Shown: in pieces, positions 61,985 to 64,000 of the stretch
Numbering within the stretch: position 1 is the stretch's first letter
Layout of the letters: every line of letters starts with the position of its first letter
DNA from: Sarcocystis neurona
Taxonomy: Eukaryota; Apicomplexa; Conoidasida; Eucoccidiorida; Sarcocystidae
Assembly (NCBI GenBank): GCA_000727475.1
Contig: KL647314.1
Coordinates: forward strand, 960,812 to 1,024,811
Direction: 5' to 3'
DNA: 64,000 nucleotides
The notes under the pieces: generated by a model
What the model was told of the DNA's origin: nothing
The model's input: the letters and a program-made list of their open reading frames with translations, nothing else
Databases searched by the model: none
Program-made: the position numbers and the translations under genes

Positions 61985-64000
61985 CATCGAAGAAGAAACA
62001 TATTCGTTTTTTTTGTGAGATGGCAGTGGATGCTGCACTCGACGGTAAATGTTCATGTTCCTGAATGAAACCTTGCCGAGCAGCATGCTCCTTCGCTTCA
62101 TGTGGACATGCGGGAAAGGGGCCAGAGGGAAACGACGCGGGGGACAGAGTGAAATAGGAACACGGCATAGAGGACGGCTCCTAGATTCAGAGGTCATAAA
62201 CAGGGCAGCTGTTGGAATGGACGATAAATCCAGCATCCAGGAGGGAGAAGTGTTTGAAAGGTAGGTGTTATGCGAGGGACGCACCGTTACATAGGAGAAA
62301 ACGTGCGGACCACAGAAGCATCTGCCAACAGATGGAACTGACGGTGTAGAGGCTGAACTTTGTGAATGGGTACGAAAGAGGGCACGCAGCATTTGGTGTA
62401 GCGGGAGTGGAGGCACATCTCTGTAAACTGCACGAAAGCGCTGCGAACCTCCTTGATTACGCAGATGCACGATGTCCGGCATCCCCTCTAAACACAGATC
62501 GACATGGAAAGGAGCGAAAGGAGAACCTCAAAGGAACTGACAGGTTGAGGACGTAAAGGGAAAAAGGGACGATTCGGAACCATGAAATCCGAAGGTGTGG
62601 GGACAAGTTATTCGACGGCTGCATCGACGTGCTGGTAGTATCACACAATGGGAAGTGGCGTATAGAGGGAAGAGACAGAGATGCTAAGAACGTCGGGAGT
62701 ACAGCTGGAGAGGCAGTTTGTCCTCCAAACGTCACAGGATATAGATAAGAAAGCACGTGTGTGGCTTCTACACTTGCAGCCCTACGTCAGCATCGGAATG
62801 AGAATTCACTCTGGAGAGACTGGGAGAACCCTTGTGCAGTTCCAGAACGGGTGGAGGAGACCTTCTCAACAAATCGATCCAGGTGCGCCGCTCTGGAAGA
62901 CAGGGGCTACACAGCGAGGATTATGCAACGCTGGCAAAGAGATCTGTACGTTTCTGAAGCATCACAGTTGAGAATAAGCTTCCTTTCAGGCTCTGCCAAA
63001 GCGAGTGAAACTTTTATCCATGCACCTTCGCGACTAGACGAAAGCGCGTCGAGGAGACGGAGACGGAAGACAGGGACAACCGGGCACGAGTCATGTCGCT
63101 TGCAGTATTCAACACTGTGCACGGAACCCCGTCGTAAAATTGTAAGGTCAAACAACACTCCTTCCTACCTTCACGTAGGAGAAATACGATGTATTTCGGA
63201 ATCAGGGCTCACATTGCGTTTGAATTTTCCTGCAAAAATGCTTCGGGTTCCACTGTGAACGCGACATGGGTAGTTGTGCTGCCCCGCTGGCGTTCAGCTA
63301 GCTGTACGTTTTCTCATACATGAAGTATAATTGACGTTACTCAGTCAATATCTATGCTAAGCATCACAAAGAAGTCGCTTTTCCTTATGGGATGCAGCCA
63401 CTAGTGAAGGAGTCGCGTAAAGCGCGCGAACTGCAGCATCTGCCATGGCCGCACACACGGGAAGCACAAAATGTATACAGTACGCAACACAGCTTAATTC
63501 TGTACGCCGTGTGTTAGCCTCAAGAGATTGTGCTCAAAGAAGTTTGTCTTTACGCGGACTTCCCACAGTGGGACGAGTGGACAGAACGGTCTTGCACAGG
63601 TTGGCCTCACGCTCAAACGGAGAGCGTGAACTGAGTTCTCTTCAGGTGTCCGTTCATAGGCGTGAGCACCGGTTGAGGAGCACCTGAGGTGCAGTTTTGC
63701 ACTGGCCACAAGGCGTAGGTATTCATGAGACGAAGCACTAGATCAGAAGCCGTCTGCTACCAACAATTCCAGTAGGCAGAATCCGCGCCTGAAGTCGTGC
63801 AAACGCCTCCATGTAAGTAACGGCGAGTACGTTTTTGGTCTCAGCAAAGCTCTTCCGTCGTATGGCGCGTACACTCTCTCGACGTGTCAAATGTTGAAGT
63901 GGAGCTGCAGTGGCATGTGTGTGCTCTAGAAATGAAGGGAGATTTTGCAGCCAAGTGCACTGCCTGAGGATTTATGTTTTGTGCTGCCTTTCAAGAGAAA
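61985..64000. other. Region upstream of MoaA, no gene recognised
   Basis: Repeat-poor mixed sequence. The longest open stretch is about 495 nt on the plus strand (62761-63258, opening with GTG); its product contains RCAALEDRGYTARIMQRW and a basic RRRRRK run but matches no family I know. No microsatellites or CAG tracts are seen here. Confidence 0.5.

Overview
This is a nuclear eukaryotic window, most likely from a coccidian apicomplexan of the Eimeria type. The evidence is three spliced GT-AG genes with small exons and introns of about 0.9 to 3.7 kb, dense CAG/GCA trinucleotide tracts that give Ser/Ala/Gln/Glu-rich homopolymer stretches inside otherwise conserved enzymes, and very abundant (TA)n, (CA)n and (GATA)n microsatellites. 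I cannot name the species. I see no rRNA, tRNA, CRISPR, plasmid or bacterial operon features.

Layout. (1) About 1-12160, minus strand: an MTR4/SKIV2L2-type exosome RNA helicase. The N terminus and seven exons are readable; its 3' part runs off the left edge. (2) 12161-19088: a 6.9 kb divergent intergenic region, poor in repeats. (3) 19089-33625, plus strand: a complete eight-exon, secreted S1/P1-family zinc nuclease of 418 residues with all nine expected zinc ligands. (4) 33626-38142: a convergent intergenic region with a 129-bp tandem duplication. (5) 38143-61742, minus strand: a complete ten-exon MoaA/CNX2/MOCS1A GTP 3',8-cyclase, the first step of molybdenum cofactor synthesis. It is swollen to about 1312 residues by low-complexity insertions but keeps both Fe-S cysteine triads, the GGE motif and the C-terminal Gly-Gly. 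(6) 61743-64000: an upstream or intergenic region with a 56-bp tandem duplication and no recognisable gene.

The exon models were built by reading conserved family motifs on both strands, then choosing GT-AG borders that keep intron phase consistent. In the two complete genes every junction is in phase. The three genes have unrelated functions (RNA surveillance, extracellular or vesicular nucleic acid degradation, molybdopterin synthesis), as expected for a eukaryotic chromosome. The strongest leads are the MoaA gene, since apicomplexans are usually described as lacking molybdenum cofactor; the roughly 390-residue insertion directly behind its radical-SAM cysteines; and a strand-specific habit of long CTG-rich tracts abutting the 3' splice sites of several introns in the helicase and MoaA genes. 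Repeat-rich (1-12.7 kb, 38-61.8 kb) and repeat-poor (12.7-22 kb, 61.9-64 kb) blocks alternate, which resembles the segmental organisation reported for Eimeria chromosomes.
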